Notes: a model not told the origin generated them from the letters alone. Counted from the first letter of the stretch, positions 1 through 6,295 are shown. The stretch is DNA of 6,721 bases from Solirubrobacterales bacterium (GCA_026392325.1 JAPLCH010000076.1:1-6721), one strand, 5' to 3'. A program made the numbers and translations.

Positions 1-898
1 CGAGCACGGCGACCGAACCTGCAAGGCAGCGCTGTCCGGCTGCTCCGAAAGCTGACCCCATGACTCCCTGCGTCATGACATCCGGGTCAGCGTCGGGCAT
101 CAACACCATGGAGTTCTTCGCTCCACCAAGTGCTTGGCAGCGCTTGCCAACTTCAGCGCAGCGGCTGGCGATGATGCGTGCGGTTGTAGCGGACCCGACG
201 AATGAGACGCCATTGATTCCCGGGCTCTCAAGGATTGCCTCAACGCAGTCACGGCCTCCGTTGACAAGGTTTACGACGCCCTTGGGGATCTCCTCGATGC
301 CGTCAATCAGCTCCATGATCCGCATTGAGACCAGGGGGTCCTGCTCGCTTGGCTTGAGGATGAAGGTGTTGCCGCAGGCGATCGCGTACGGAAGGAACCA
401 GAGGGGGATCATCGCCGGGAAGTTGAACGGTGTGATTGCTGCGATGACTCCAACGGGCTGACGGACAAGCTCCACGTCAACGCCGGTCGCAATGCCCTCC
501 AGGTTCTCGCCCTTGAGCAAGACGGGAATTGCGGTTGCGTGTTCAACGGACTCAATGCCACGGCCAACCTCACCGAATGCGTCATCAAAGGTCTTGCCCA
601 TGTCGGTTGTGACGAGGCGGGCAAGCTCTTCACGGTGTGCGTCAAGCACCTCGCGCAGCTTCATTACCGCGCGGGCCCTGACCATTGGACTTGTTGCCCT
701 CCAAGCTGGCAAGGCAGCGCGGGCTGCAGCTACTGCTGCCTCTACCTCAACGGTTTCGGAGAGTGGAACCTGTGCGAGGACCTCACCGGTTGCCGGGTTG
801 CGGTCTTCGAGGCGATCGCGCGAAGGGTCCACGTCAACGAATGCTCCGTTGACGTAGTTGCCGATCACTTTGCCTGTTTCAGGTGCTGTTGTGGCCAT
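1..898 (-). CDS. mmsA: Methylmalonate-semialdehyde dehydrogenase (CoA-acylating), N-terminal 299 residues, cut by the left window edge
   Basis: This cytosolic aldehyde dehydrogenase family enzyme converts (methyl)malonate semialdehyde, NAD+ and CoA to propionyl-/acetyl-CoA, the last oxidative step of valine, beta-alanine, thymine or inositol breakdown. The frame is open from an ATG at 898 to the left edge. Visible landmarks are the cofactor-binding TPFNFP segment in the middle, LGGAKN followed by MPDAD near residues 257-271, and the nucleophile in GQRCLAG (Cys291). The general-base Glu of ordinary aldehyde dehydrogenases (ELGG) reads ALGG here, as expected for the CoA-dependent MmsA branch. 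Family members are about 490-500 residues, so roughly 60% is present. It lies 30 bases after the enoyl-CoA hydratase stop. There is no clear Shine-Dalgarno site; a TATCGT hexamer sits 6 bases before the ATG. The family is secure; the substrate is inferred from family and neighbour. Confidence 0.93.
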   Translation of the reverse strand, partial: MATTAPETGKVIGNYVNGAFVDVDPSRDRLEDRNPATGEVLAQVPLSETVEVEAAVAAARAALPAWRATSPMVRARAVMKLREVLDAHREELARLVTTDMGKTFDDAFGEVGRGIESVEHATAIPVLLKGENLEGIATGVDVELVRQPVGVIAAITPFNFPAMIPLWFLPYAIACGNTFILKPSEQDPLVSMRIMELIDGIEEIPKGVVNLVNGGRDCVEAILESPGINGVSFVGSATTARIIASRCAEVGKRCQALGGAKNSMVLMPDADPDVMTQGVMGSAFGAAGQRCLAGSVAVL

Positions 899-904
899 GT
901 GTCC

Positions 905-910
905 ACGATA
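905..910 (-). promoter_or_regulatory. Candidate leaderless -10 element of mmsA (TATCGT)
   Basis: TATCGT on the minus strand fits the TANNNT -10 consensus and is followed by GGACAC and then the ATG at 898. Transcription would therefore start at or next to the start codon. A CTGACA (932-927), one base off TTGACA, lies 16 bases upstream and overlaps the stop codon of the preceding gene, so a full promoter may sit in this 30-base gap. Not tested by transcript data. Confidence 0.5.
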
Positions 911-928
911 CCCGAGGTACGGCGGGTG

Positions 929-1702
929 TCAGCGACCCTTCCAAACAGGTGCGCGCTTCTCAGCGAAGGCAAGTGCGCCTTCCTGGGCATCTTCACTGGT
1001 GAACACTGGGGCAACAATCGCTTCCTGTGCGTCCCAACCTTCAGCTTCAGACCAGTCAACGGCCTTGGTGAGGATCTCCTTGCTGGCCCAAACTGCGAGC
1101 GGTCCGTTGACGCTGATTGCGCCGGCCAGTTCGATCGCTGCGTCAACTGCTCCGCCGGTTTCGGCAACACGGTTGACCAGGCCAACCTCGTAGGCTCGCT
1201 CTGCGCTGATTGGGTCACCTGTGAGCGCCATTTCCATGGCAATGTGGAACGGAATGCGGTTTGGCAGGCGAAGCAGTGCACCACCGGCTGCAACAAGGTT
1301 GCGCTTGGCCTCTGGAATGCCGAGCTTGGCTCCCTTGGCGGCGACGATCAGGTCACAGGCAAGAGCGATTTCCATGCCACCGGCTACTGCGAACCCTTCA
1401 ATGGCGGCAATAAGTGGCTTCTTGGGGCCCTTTTTGGCAATTCCAGCAAAGCCGCCTTCTTCAAGGAAGGGAAGCTCGCCGCGCATGAAGGCCTTGAGGT
1501 CCATGCCGGAGCAAAACGCACCGCCAGCACCGGTCAGGATGCCGACACGGAGCTCGTCCGTGGCGTCAAGGTGGGCAACCGCGTCAGCGAGGCCTTGGGC
1601 AACTGCGCCGTTTACGGCGTTGCGGGCTTCGGGACGGTTGATGGTGATGATGAGGACGCCATCGCGCTCCTCTGTGAGTACTGCATTTTCAGTTTCGGTC
1701 AT
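929..1702 (-). CDS. Enoyl-CoA hydratase/isomerase (crotonase) family protein
   Basis: This 257-residue protein has the normal length of a single-domain crotonase, a cytosolic hexamer-forming family that usually hydrates 2-enoyl-CoA thioesters. The N-terminal INRPEARNAV, the oxyanion-hole segment FCSGMDLKAF (63-72) and GFAVAGGMEIALACD (103-117) are all present. Glu111 and Glu131 (in GIPEAKRNL) match the two catalytic glutamates of rat mitochondrial enoyl-CoA hydratase (Glu144, Glu164), so hydratase activity is expected. The C-terminus APVWKGR is typical of actinobacterial members. It lies 18 bases after the nucS stop and 30 bases before mmsA. Next to mmsA it could act as the methacrylyl-CoA or a similar hydratase of valine breakdown, but the true substrate cannot be read from sequence. 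No Shine-Dalgarno site is evident; a TAGGCT lies 7 bases before the ATG. Confidence 0.93.
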   Translation of the reverse strand: MTETENAVLTEERDGVLIITINRPEARNAVNGAVAQGLADAVAHLDATDELRVGILTGAGGAFCSGMDLKAFMRGELPFLEEGGFAGIAKKGPKKPLIAAIEGFAVAGGMEIALACDLIVAAKGAKLGIPEAKRNLVAAGGALLRLPNRIPFHIAMEMALTGDPISAERAYEVGLVNRVAETGGAVDAAIELAGAISVNGPLAVWASKEILTKAVDWSEAEGWDAQEAIVAPVFTSEDAQEGALAFAEKRAPVWKGR

Positions 1703-1709
1703 GGACGGG

Positions 1710-1715
1710 AGCCTA
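1710..1715 (-). promoter_or_regulatory. Candidate leaderless -10 element of the enoyl-CoA hydratase (TAGGCT)
   Basis: TAGGCT on the minus strand is followed by seven bases (CCCGTCC) and the ATG at 1702. It lies within the 18-base gap after the nucS stop codon. The same hexamer precedes nucS at nearly the same distance. No convincing -35 is visible. The AGG inside it could instead act as a weak, distant ribosome-binding site. Confidence 0.5.
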
Positions 1716-1720
1716 CGCCA

Positions 1721-2400
1721 CTAACCAAAGAGCGTGAGGTCAGGCTCCTTGTCACCGCGGACAACAGCCAGCTCAACCTCGACGCAAGCGATGCCACGGC
1801 TCTCCGCCAGAACAGCTGCCTGTGGGCGGATCTTCTCGGCAACTAGTACTCCGCGACAGTCCGCCTTCTCCGGGTCAAGACGGATGCGCTCCAGATAGCG
1901 GCTCAGCTGCTCAACCGCATCAATCGTCGCCTGGCGCTTGACCTCCACCGCAATCCAACCATCGTCGCCATCGCGACACATCAGGTCCACGGGACCAATG
2001 TCCGTCGCCCACTCGCGGCGCACAAGCCGGAAGCCCTCCCCACACCAGTGTGGTGCCTCGGCCAACGCGGCCTGCAAGTCCTTCTCAATCCCGTCCTTCT
2101 CCAATGCGGCAGCCTGACCATGTCGTGGAGGGAGTCCGACAAAACCTCTGAAATAGTGATCTCCAAGCGGTCTTCTGTCTTGCCGGCCTTCTTGCGGATC
2201 ACGATCTTCGTGACCGGGTCGCCTTCCTCCTCGATCACCGTTGGCGGTGTCATCCAGTTCTGTGGCTTGTAGCCCCCGGTGTCGGCATGGACCATGACCG
2301 AGCCGTCCTCCTTGATCATCAGCAGGCGCAGAGCCTCCGGCAGGAAGGCCTCAGCCCTTCCCGTGTACCTGACTTCACATTGGGCGACGATCAAACGCAC
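1721..2400 (-). pseudogene. nucS: NucS/EndoMS mismatch-specific endonuclease, split by a one-base deletion near 2118
   Basis: NucS cuts both strands at mismatches and is the non-canonical mismatch-repair nuclease of actinobacteria. The N-terminal half starts at GTG 2400 (RLIVAQCEV, VHADTGGYKPQNW, ITISEVLSDSLHDM) and stays in frame to Met94 (2121-2119). The rest follows in another frame from about 2116 (QAAALEKDG...) to the TAG at 1721. Restoring one G in ATGGTCAG (to ATGGGTCAG) gives HDMGQAAALEKDG, the same length as HELGVDPGLVKDG in mycobacterial NucS, and a 226-residue protein of normal family size. Catalytic Asp139 (GPVDL), Glu153 and Lys155 (VEVK) keep the family spacing, and the C-terminal DLTLF looks like a sliding-clamp-binding peptide. 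Unrepaired, the first frame runs on through unrelated residues to 1981. The break is either a recent natural mutation or a sequence error; no slippery heptamer for programmed frameshifting is seen. Confidence 0.9.
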
Positions 2401-2406
2401 TGCCTG

Positions 2407-2412
2407 AGCCTA
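2407..2412 (-). promoter_or_regulatory. Candidate leaderless -10 element of nucS (TAGGCT)
   Basis: TAGGCT on the minus strand is followed by six bases (CAGGCA) and the GTG at 2400. It lies in the 59-base gap (2401-2459) between the J-domain gene and nucS and helps to fix the GTG as the start. No -35 match is clear. The second AGG (in CAGGCA) is too close to the start codon for a normal Shine-Dalgarno site. Confidence 0.5.
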
Positions 2413-2459
2413 CGCTGCCGTCGCGACGGAGGTGGAAGTGCCGGTCGGGCGGCCTCGCC

Positions 2460-3713
2460 TCAAGCGGCCTTCTCCGGAATGGCGCGCGGCTCGTTCTCCT
2501 CAACCCACTTCTTCAAGGAAGTGACCTCCGGGTTTGGCCCAAAGGAGAGCGCCTTCTCGCACGCGGCAAGACAATCACTCCTGCGGTCCGTCTTGGCAAG
2601 AGCATGGGCATAGCGTGACCATGCTGCGGGCCAATCAGCTTCAAGCATCGTTGCCTCGTGACAAGCCTGAACCTCACCACCAACATCGCCCTCCAGCTGG
2701 CGAACAAGCGCGAGGTCGAGCAGGGTCTCAGCGCCCGCGCCTTCCTCCCGGGCGCGCTCAAAGGCAACCCGTGCGCTCTCGCGGTCGTGGCGTCTCAGGC
2801 TGATGCGACCAACGCGGGCCCAACCATCCGGGTCCGACGGACGCAGGTCTGCTGCGACTCGAGCACTGTCCAAGGCAGGCCCCCAGGAGCCCATCGCCTC
2901 ATAAATTCGTGCGGTGAAACGGTGCGCGCCCGGGTTCTCCGGCTCCACCTTCACCCAGTCACGCGCGGCACGCGCTGCGGCAACATGGTTATTGGCCTGA
3001 AGGAATGCGGAAGCGAGCTGACGCAGGACCACCGGGTCATGCGGGGACGCGTTCCGGGCGTAGATCAGGCGCTTGGCAGCAAGCTCCGCGTCGCCTTCTG
3101 CGAGCGCATGGGCGGCCGCAGTCATGAAGCGTTCCACCCTGTCAGCTGCAGCATCAGGAACGCCGAACTCCACATACTGGAGCGAACCGGCTGGAACAGT
3201 GCGAATCCCCACAGCGAAGGTTGCGCGGGCCCACTGGTCGCTTGGCCCACCCTCACCTGTGAAGTAGATCCCGTTGACAGACCCAACGCCCCACTCCGGA
3301 TATGACAGGCAGCGGGCATAACGGTGGACGACTGACCGGTCTGGAACCCGGGAACCAAACGGGTCGTTCTTCTGCTCATCCTTGGCAGCCTTGCGGGCAC
3401 GCTCCTCTGCTTCGTAAGCCCTGCGGCCGGCTTCCTCACGCGCTTTGCGAGCAGCCGCGGCAGAAGCCCTGACTGCATTGCGCGACACCGAACCGCCACG
3501 TGACTGCTCAGCGATTGACTCCAAGATGTCGGCAGCGCGATTGATCGTCTGCAAATGGTGCTCGTGCTCCATTTGCTTGCCCTTTGGGGCAATGTCCGGA
3601 TGCCAACGCTTCGCCATCTTGCGCCTTGCGAGCTGGACGTCACGTTTGCCAAAGGGGGCCTCAAGCTCGAGGAGCAGGAGCGATTGCTCAAGGTCAAGGA
3701 TGACGTCAGACAT
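2460..3713 (-). CDS. J-domain protein with C-terminal TPR repeats (DnaJ-like co-chaperone)
   Basis: The 417-residue product begins with a J domain (about 2-70) that has the diagnostic HPD tripeptide at 38-40 between the basic helix VQLARRKMAKRW and the helix LQTINRAADIL, so it should stimulate an Hsp70 (DnaK) ATPase. A charged Ala/Arg/Glu-rich helix follows (about 80-117), then a Trp/Gly-rich stretch of likely beta structure (about 125-187: YPEWGVGSVNG, TVPAGSLQYVEF) that I do not recognise. The remainder (about 194-393) is alpha-helical with TPR-like repeats (for example AAARAARDWVKVEPENPGAH). There is no zinc-finger or DnaJ C-terminal substrate domain, signal peptide or membrane segment, so it is a specialised type III J protein, not DnaJ itself. 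ATG 3713 is preferred to GTG 3722 because TACCGT lies 7 bases before the ATG. The client is unknown. Confidence 0.88.
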   Translation of the reverse strand: MSDVILDLEQSLLLLELEAPFGKRDVQLARRKMAKRWHPDIAPKGKQMEHEHHLQTINRAADILESIAEQSRGGSVSRNAVRASAAAARKAREEAGRRAYEAEERARKAAKDEQKNDPFGSRVPDRSVVHRYARCLSYPEWGVGSVNGIYFTGEGGPSDQWARATFAVGIRTVPAGSLQYVEFGVPDAAADRVERFMTAAAHALAEGDAELAAKRLIYARNASPHDPVVLRQLASAFLQANNHVAAARAARDWVKVEPENPGAHRFTARIYEAMGSWGPALDSARVAADLRPSDPDGWARVGRISLRRHDRESARVAFERAREEGAGAETLLDLALVRQLEGDVGGEVQACHEATMLEADWPAAWSRYAHALAKTDRRSDCLAACEKALSFGPNPEVTSLKKWVEENEPRAIPEKAA

Positions 3714-3828
3714 CCGACACACGGTACCCGTATGAGTTGATCAGCTCCACCATCAGGAAGCGCAAAGAACGCACGATGCCCACTTCCGGGTTGCGGCCCA
3801 CAAAGCGACAGGCGCGGAGGAAGCATGC
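3706..3828 (-). other. Short coding-like reading frame in the gap before the J-domain gene (possible small gene or gene remnant)
   Basis: Between the tetR stop (3886) and the J-domain start (3713), one minus-strand frame is open for 40 codons (3828-3709) and ends with TGA at 3708-3706. That stop overlaps the J-gene start in ATGTCTGA. From GTG 3801 it would encode 31 residues with a native-looking pattern (GRNPEVGIVRSLRF, then MVELINSYGYRV) and mostly G/C third positions, like the real genes here. It has no -10 hexamer at the usual distance and no Shine-Dalgarno site before the GTG. A GGAG five bases before an ATG at 3826 is well placed, but that ATG is in another frame. It could be a small translation-coupled gene, the tail of a decayed gene, or chance. 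I recognise no family. Confidence 0.3.
3721..3726 (-). promoter_or_regulatory. Candidate leaderless -10 element of the J-domain gene (TACCGT)
   Basis: TACCGT on the minus strand is followed by seven bases (GTGTCGG) and the ATG at 3713. It overlaps the alternative GTG start at 3722 and so argues for the ATG. No -35 is recognisable. Confidence 0.4.
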
Positions 3829-3885
3829 TCACTCCGCAAGATGGGCCCCGGTCCCGGCGCGTCAGCGCTTCCTACATCAGGCGGG

Positions 3886-4539
3886 TCAGACTGAAAGAGC
3901 AGGCAGCACGACGGTGAAGAGGTTCATATACACCTCCACAAGAGCGGCCTCAACATCCGCCCGCTTGATCTCACCAGAGAGCATCCTGCCGATCAAGTTC
4001 TTGGTGCCCGCCAACTGACAAATAACCGCTGCCCTGACACGCGGCGAATCAGTGAGGTCCCCTCGTGCTTGAATCATCATGCTGGCGGTGTATTCCTGAG
4101 AGGCTTGGATCTTCTCGCTTATACCGCTTCCGTCAGGCCTCACTGTGTTCGAGAAAATCCAGGGCTCCCCAACAGATTCGGCCCAGTCAAGGAACACAGC
4201 CACGGACCGCTCTGTTGTGCGACGAACGTCCGCCTTGCGCTTCGCAGGGGCAAGAAACTCCTCACCGAGCATCCCGGGCAAGGTAGCCATGTACTCGTCA
4301 AACATGGCTCCGTAAAGTGCGCCAACGCCGCCGCCCGGGAAATAGAGCGAGACGAGCTGGCGCGTAACACCCGCAGCGTCGGCCACATCATCAATCGTGG
4401 CTTCCGGGTTTGGGAGGAGGACCTTGCGAGCTGCTTCGAGGATCTGAGCCCGGCGCAGATCCGGAGACAAGCGTTTCTGCTTCGGCTTGCCGCTGGTGCC
4501 CTTTGCGGCCGCGCCCTTAGTTGAATTGGCCTTGGGCAT
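3886..4539 (-). CDS. TetR/AcrR-family transcriptional regulator
   Basis: This 217-residue protein has the usual TetR-family length. A Lys-rich, low-complexity tail (1-25) precedes the DNA-binding domain: helix 1 RRAQILEAARKVL (29-41) and the helix-turn-helix IDDVADAAGVTRQLVSLYFPGG (about 49-70). The rest (about 75-217) is helical and variable, as expected for a ligand-binding and dimerisation domain; its ligand cannot be predicted. It is divergent from ettA with 103 bases between the start codons and is followed by the J-domain gene on the same strand. Autoregulation is common in this family; control of ettA would be unusual for a housekeeping factor. The start is ATG 4539, where TAGGGT lies 6 bases upstream; the same GTAGGG could alternatively act as a ribosome-binding site. 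Confidence 0.92.
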   Translation of the reverse strand: MPKANSTKGAAAKGTSGKPKQKRLSPDLRRAQILEAARKVLLPNPEATIDDVADAAGVTRQLVSLYFPGGGVGALYGAMFDEYMATLPGMLGEEFLAPAKRKADVRRTTERSVAVFLDWAESVGEPWIFSNTVRPDGSGISEKIQASQEYTASMMIQARGDLTDSPRVRAAVICQLAGTKNLIGRMLSGEIKRADVEAALVEVYMNLFTVVLPALSV

Positions 4540-4545
4540 ATGACA

Positions 4546-4551
4546 ACCCTA
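4546..4551 (-). promoter_or_regulatory. Candidate leaderless -10 element of tetR (TAGGGT)
   Basis: TAGGGT on the minus strand is followed by six bases (TGTCAT) and the ATG at 4539. It matches TANNNT at the same distance as in front of mmsA and nucS. Here the purine run AGTAGGG also resembles a Shine-Dalgarno site at acceptable spacing, so the assignment is less clean than for the other genes. Confidence 0.4.
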
Positions 4552-4607
4552 CTCTCACCCCAGACAGCCACAGCAATCCTTACGGGCTTAGAACAGGCCG
4601 CCACGCG

Positions 4608-4623
4608 GGACAAGCCCCTGTCC
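4608..4623. repeat. Short inverted repeat between tetR and ettA (possible operator)
   Basis: GGACA (4608-4612) and TGTCC (4619-4623) form perfect 5-base arms around a 6-base spacer, just upstream of the candidate ettA -10. A second pair, GGGCTT (4584-4589) and AAGCCC (4612-4617), spans the same area. TetR proteins bind short palindromes in divergent intergenic regions, so this is the best-looking operator candidate, but the arms are short enough to occur by chance. Confidence 0.25.
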
Positions 4624-4626
4624 TCC

Positions 4627-4632
4627 TATGCT
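4627..4632 (+). promoter_or_regulatory. Candidate -10 element of ettA (TATGCT)
   Basis: TATGCT fits TANNNT and ends 10 bases before the ATG at 4643. That spacing predicts a leader of only about 3-5 bases rather than a strictly leaderless message. No -35 element or Shine-Dalgarno site is seen. It overlaps the alternative upstream ATG (4628), which makes that ATG an unlikely start. Confidence 0.35.
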
Positions 4633-4642
4633 GCACTGTCTA

Positions 4643-6295
4643 ATGGCCGGCGAATTTATTTACACGATGAATGGTCTGACAAAGACCCACCCACCGGACA
4701 AGACGGTCTTTGAGGACATCACCCTCTCGTTCTATCCGGGCGCGAAAATTGGCGTTCTTGGCTACAACGGCTCGGGCAAGTCGAGCCTGCTGAGGATCAT
4801 GGCCGGTACCGACACTGATTACAGGGGAACCGCCACGCTGCTGGCCGGTGCCACCGTGGGAATCCTTGAACAGGAACCACAGTTGGACGAGTCCAAGAAC
4901 GTTCTCGGCAATGTTGAAGAAGGCATGGGTGAGATCAAAGCCCTGATGGACCGCTTCAACGCAATCGCCGCCAACTATTCCGACGAGACTGCAGACGAGT
5001 TCGCCCGCCTCCAAGAGCAGATTGATGCTGCTGACGGTTGGAACCTCGACACAACGCTTGAAATTGCAATGGACGCGCTGCGTCTTCCGCCCGCTGATGC
5101 AGATGTTTCCAAGCTCTCCGGTGGTGAAAAGCGCCGTGTCGCCCTCTGCAAACTCCTGCTGAAGAAGCCTGACCTGCTGCTCCTCGACGAGCCAACCAAC
5201 CACTTGGACGCCGAGTCCGTTGCGTGGCTTGAGCAGCACCTGGCCGAGTACCCGGGCACGATCGTCGCCGTAACCCACGACAGGTACTTCCTCGACAACG
5301 TTGCAGGTTGGATTCTCGAGCTCGACCGTGGCAAGGGCATTCCTTATGAGGGCAACTACTCGGGTTGGCTTGAGCAGAAGGCAAAGCGCCTCGCCCAAGA
5401 GGAGAAGGAGGATTCCGCCCGGCAAAAGACCCTCAAGGAGGAGCTCGAGTGGGTGCGCATGAACGCATCAGCCCGTCGCGCAAAGCCCAAGGCTCGCCTG
5501 AACCGTTACGAAGCCCTGCTTGCAGAAGACCGCAACCTTGACTTGAGCACGGTGCAGATCCACATTCCGGCCGGACCGCGCCTCGGCGGCGTTGTTGTTG
5601 AAGCCGACAAGGTCTCCAAGGGTTACGACGACAAGATCCTGTTTGAGAACCTCTCCTTCACCCTTCCCCCCGGCGGCATTGTCGGCGTGATCGGCCCCAA
5701 CGGAGCCGGCAAGACCACACTTATGCGCCTGATCACAGGCCAGGAGCAGCCCGACAGCGGAACCCTGAAGGTTGGTGACACGGTCGAGCTTGGCTACGTG
5801 GACCAGTCGCGTGACGCGCTGGATGACGACAAGAACGTCTGGGAAGTCATCTCTGGTGGCGAGGAGCACATCATGGTCGGGGACCGCAAGGTCAACAGCC
5901 GTGCCTATGTTGCCTCCTTCAACTTCCGCGGTGGTGACCAGCAGCAGAAGGTTGGAAACCTGTCCGGTGGTGAGCGCAACCGCGTCCACCTGGCGAAGCT
6001 CCTCAAAGAAGGAAGCAACCTGCTGCTGCTCGATGAGCCGACCAACGACCTTGACGTTGACACGCTGCGCGCACTTGAGGAAGCCCTGCTGTCCTTCGGC
6101 GGCTGCGCGATGGTCACATCGCACGATCGCTGGTTCCTTGACCGAATTGCCACGCACGTACTGGCCTTCGAAGGTGACTCAGAAGTTGTCTGGTTTGAAG
6201 GCAACTTCGAGGCTTACGAGGAGAACCGTCGCGAGCGCCTTGGTGAGGCCGCAGACAGGCCACACCGCATCAGTTACAAGCGCCTTACGCGCTGA
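4643..6295 (+). CDS. ettA: Energy-dependent translational throttle protein EttA (ABC-F ATPase)
   Basis: EttA is a soluble ABC-F protein that binds the ribosomal E site and gates entry of the initiation complex into elongation according to ATP/ADP. The 550-residue product matches family length (555 in E. coli) and starts with the hallmark MAGEFIYTM. ATPase domain 1 has Walker A GYNGSGKSS (40-48), signature LSGGE (158-162), Walker B LLLLDEPTNHLD (178-189) and switch His212. The Arm insertion lies at about 90-138 and the charged interdomain linker at about 243-305. Domain 2 has GPNGAGKTT (351-359), LSGGE (440-444), LLLLDEPTNDLD (460-471) and His494. The C-terminus RPHRISYKRLTR is typical. All catalytic residues are intact and there is no transmembrane segment. 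ATG 4643 is chosen because homologues begin MAGEF; an in-frame ATG at 4628 would only add MLHCL. The gene is divergent from tetR and convergent with the HAD gene. Confidence 0.96.
   Translation: MAGEFIYTMNGLTKTHPPDKTVFEDITLSFYPGAKIGVLGYNGSGKSSLLRIMAGTDTDYRGTATLLAGATVGILEQEPQLDESKNVLGNVEEGMGEIKALMDRFNAIAANYSDETADEFARLQEQIDAADGWNLDTTLEIAMDALRLPPADADVSKLSGGEKRRVALCKLLLKKPDLLLLDEPTNHLDAESVAWLEQHLAEYPGTIVAVTHDRYFLDNVAGWILELDRGKGIPYEGNYSGWLEQKAKRLAQEEKEDSARQKTLKEELEWVRMNASARRAKPKARLNRYEALLAEDRNLDLSTVQIHIPAGPRLGGVVVEADKVSKGYDDKILFENLSFTLPPGGIVGVIGPNGAGKTTLMRLITGQEQPDSGTLKVGDTVELGYVDQSRDALDDDKNVWEVISGGEEHIMVGDRKVNSRAYVASFNFRGGDQQQKVGNLSGGERNRVHLAKLLKEGSNLLLLDEPTNDLDVDTLRALEEALLSFGGCAMVTSHDRWFLDRIATHVLAFEGDSEVVWFEGNFEAYEENRRERLGEAADRPHRISYKRLTR

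Noticed and set aside
539..1846. A 435-codon open frame on the plus strand across the hydratase and dehydrogenase genes
   Set aside because: It is the mirror of two clearly recognisable minus-strand enzymes. Its translation is rich in Cys, Gly and Asn, has no family pattern, and runs across both genes and the tail of nucS. Long antisense frames are expected in GC-rich coding DNA.
2102..2125. Programmed -1 frameshifting or a separately translated C-terminal NucS domain
   Set aside because: There is no X-XXY-YYZ slippery heptamer near the junction. The only start at the head of the second frame is TTG 2104, without a TANNNT hexamer or clear Shine-Dalgarno site at the right distance. A one-base deletion explains the alignment exactly.
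3714..3722. GTG 3722 as start of the J-domain gene
   Set aside because: It would add only three residues and would place the start inside the TACCGT hexamer; ATG 3713 has that hexamer at the same distance as the other genes.
3122..3832. A 236-codon minus-strand frame overlapping the J-domain gene, with a good GGAG before its ATG at 3826
   Set aside because: Most of it overlaps the J-domain coding sequence in another frame and its translation is Ser/Arg/Pro-rich without domain features. The ribosome-binding site is noted because it may belong to the short frame described at 3706-3828.
3840..3885. GC-rich repeats after the tetR stop (GCGCTGACGCGC, CCGGGACCGG) as a terminator or RNA gene
   Set aside because: The stems are only four bases long, there is no T-run, and no tRNA-like T-loop or cloverleaf could be drawn.
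4628..4642. ATG 4628 as start of ettA
   Set aside because: EttA homologues begin MAGEFIYT, matching ATG 4643; the extra MLHCL has no homology support and overlaps the candidate -10.
4640..5425. Long minus-strand frames opposite ettA (4640-5425 and 5468-6157)
   Set aside because: They are antisense to a fully conserved EttA, and their hydrophobic Val/Leu-rich composition is what reverse-reading its codons produces.
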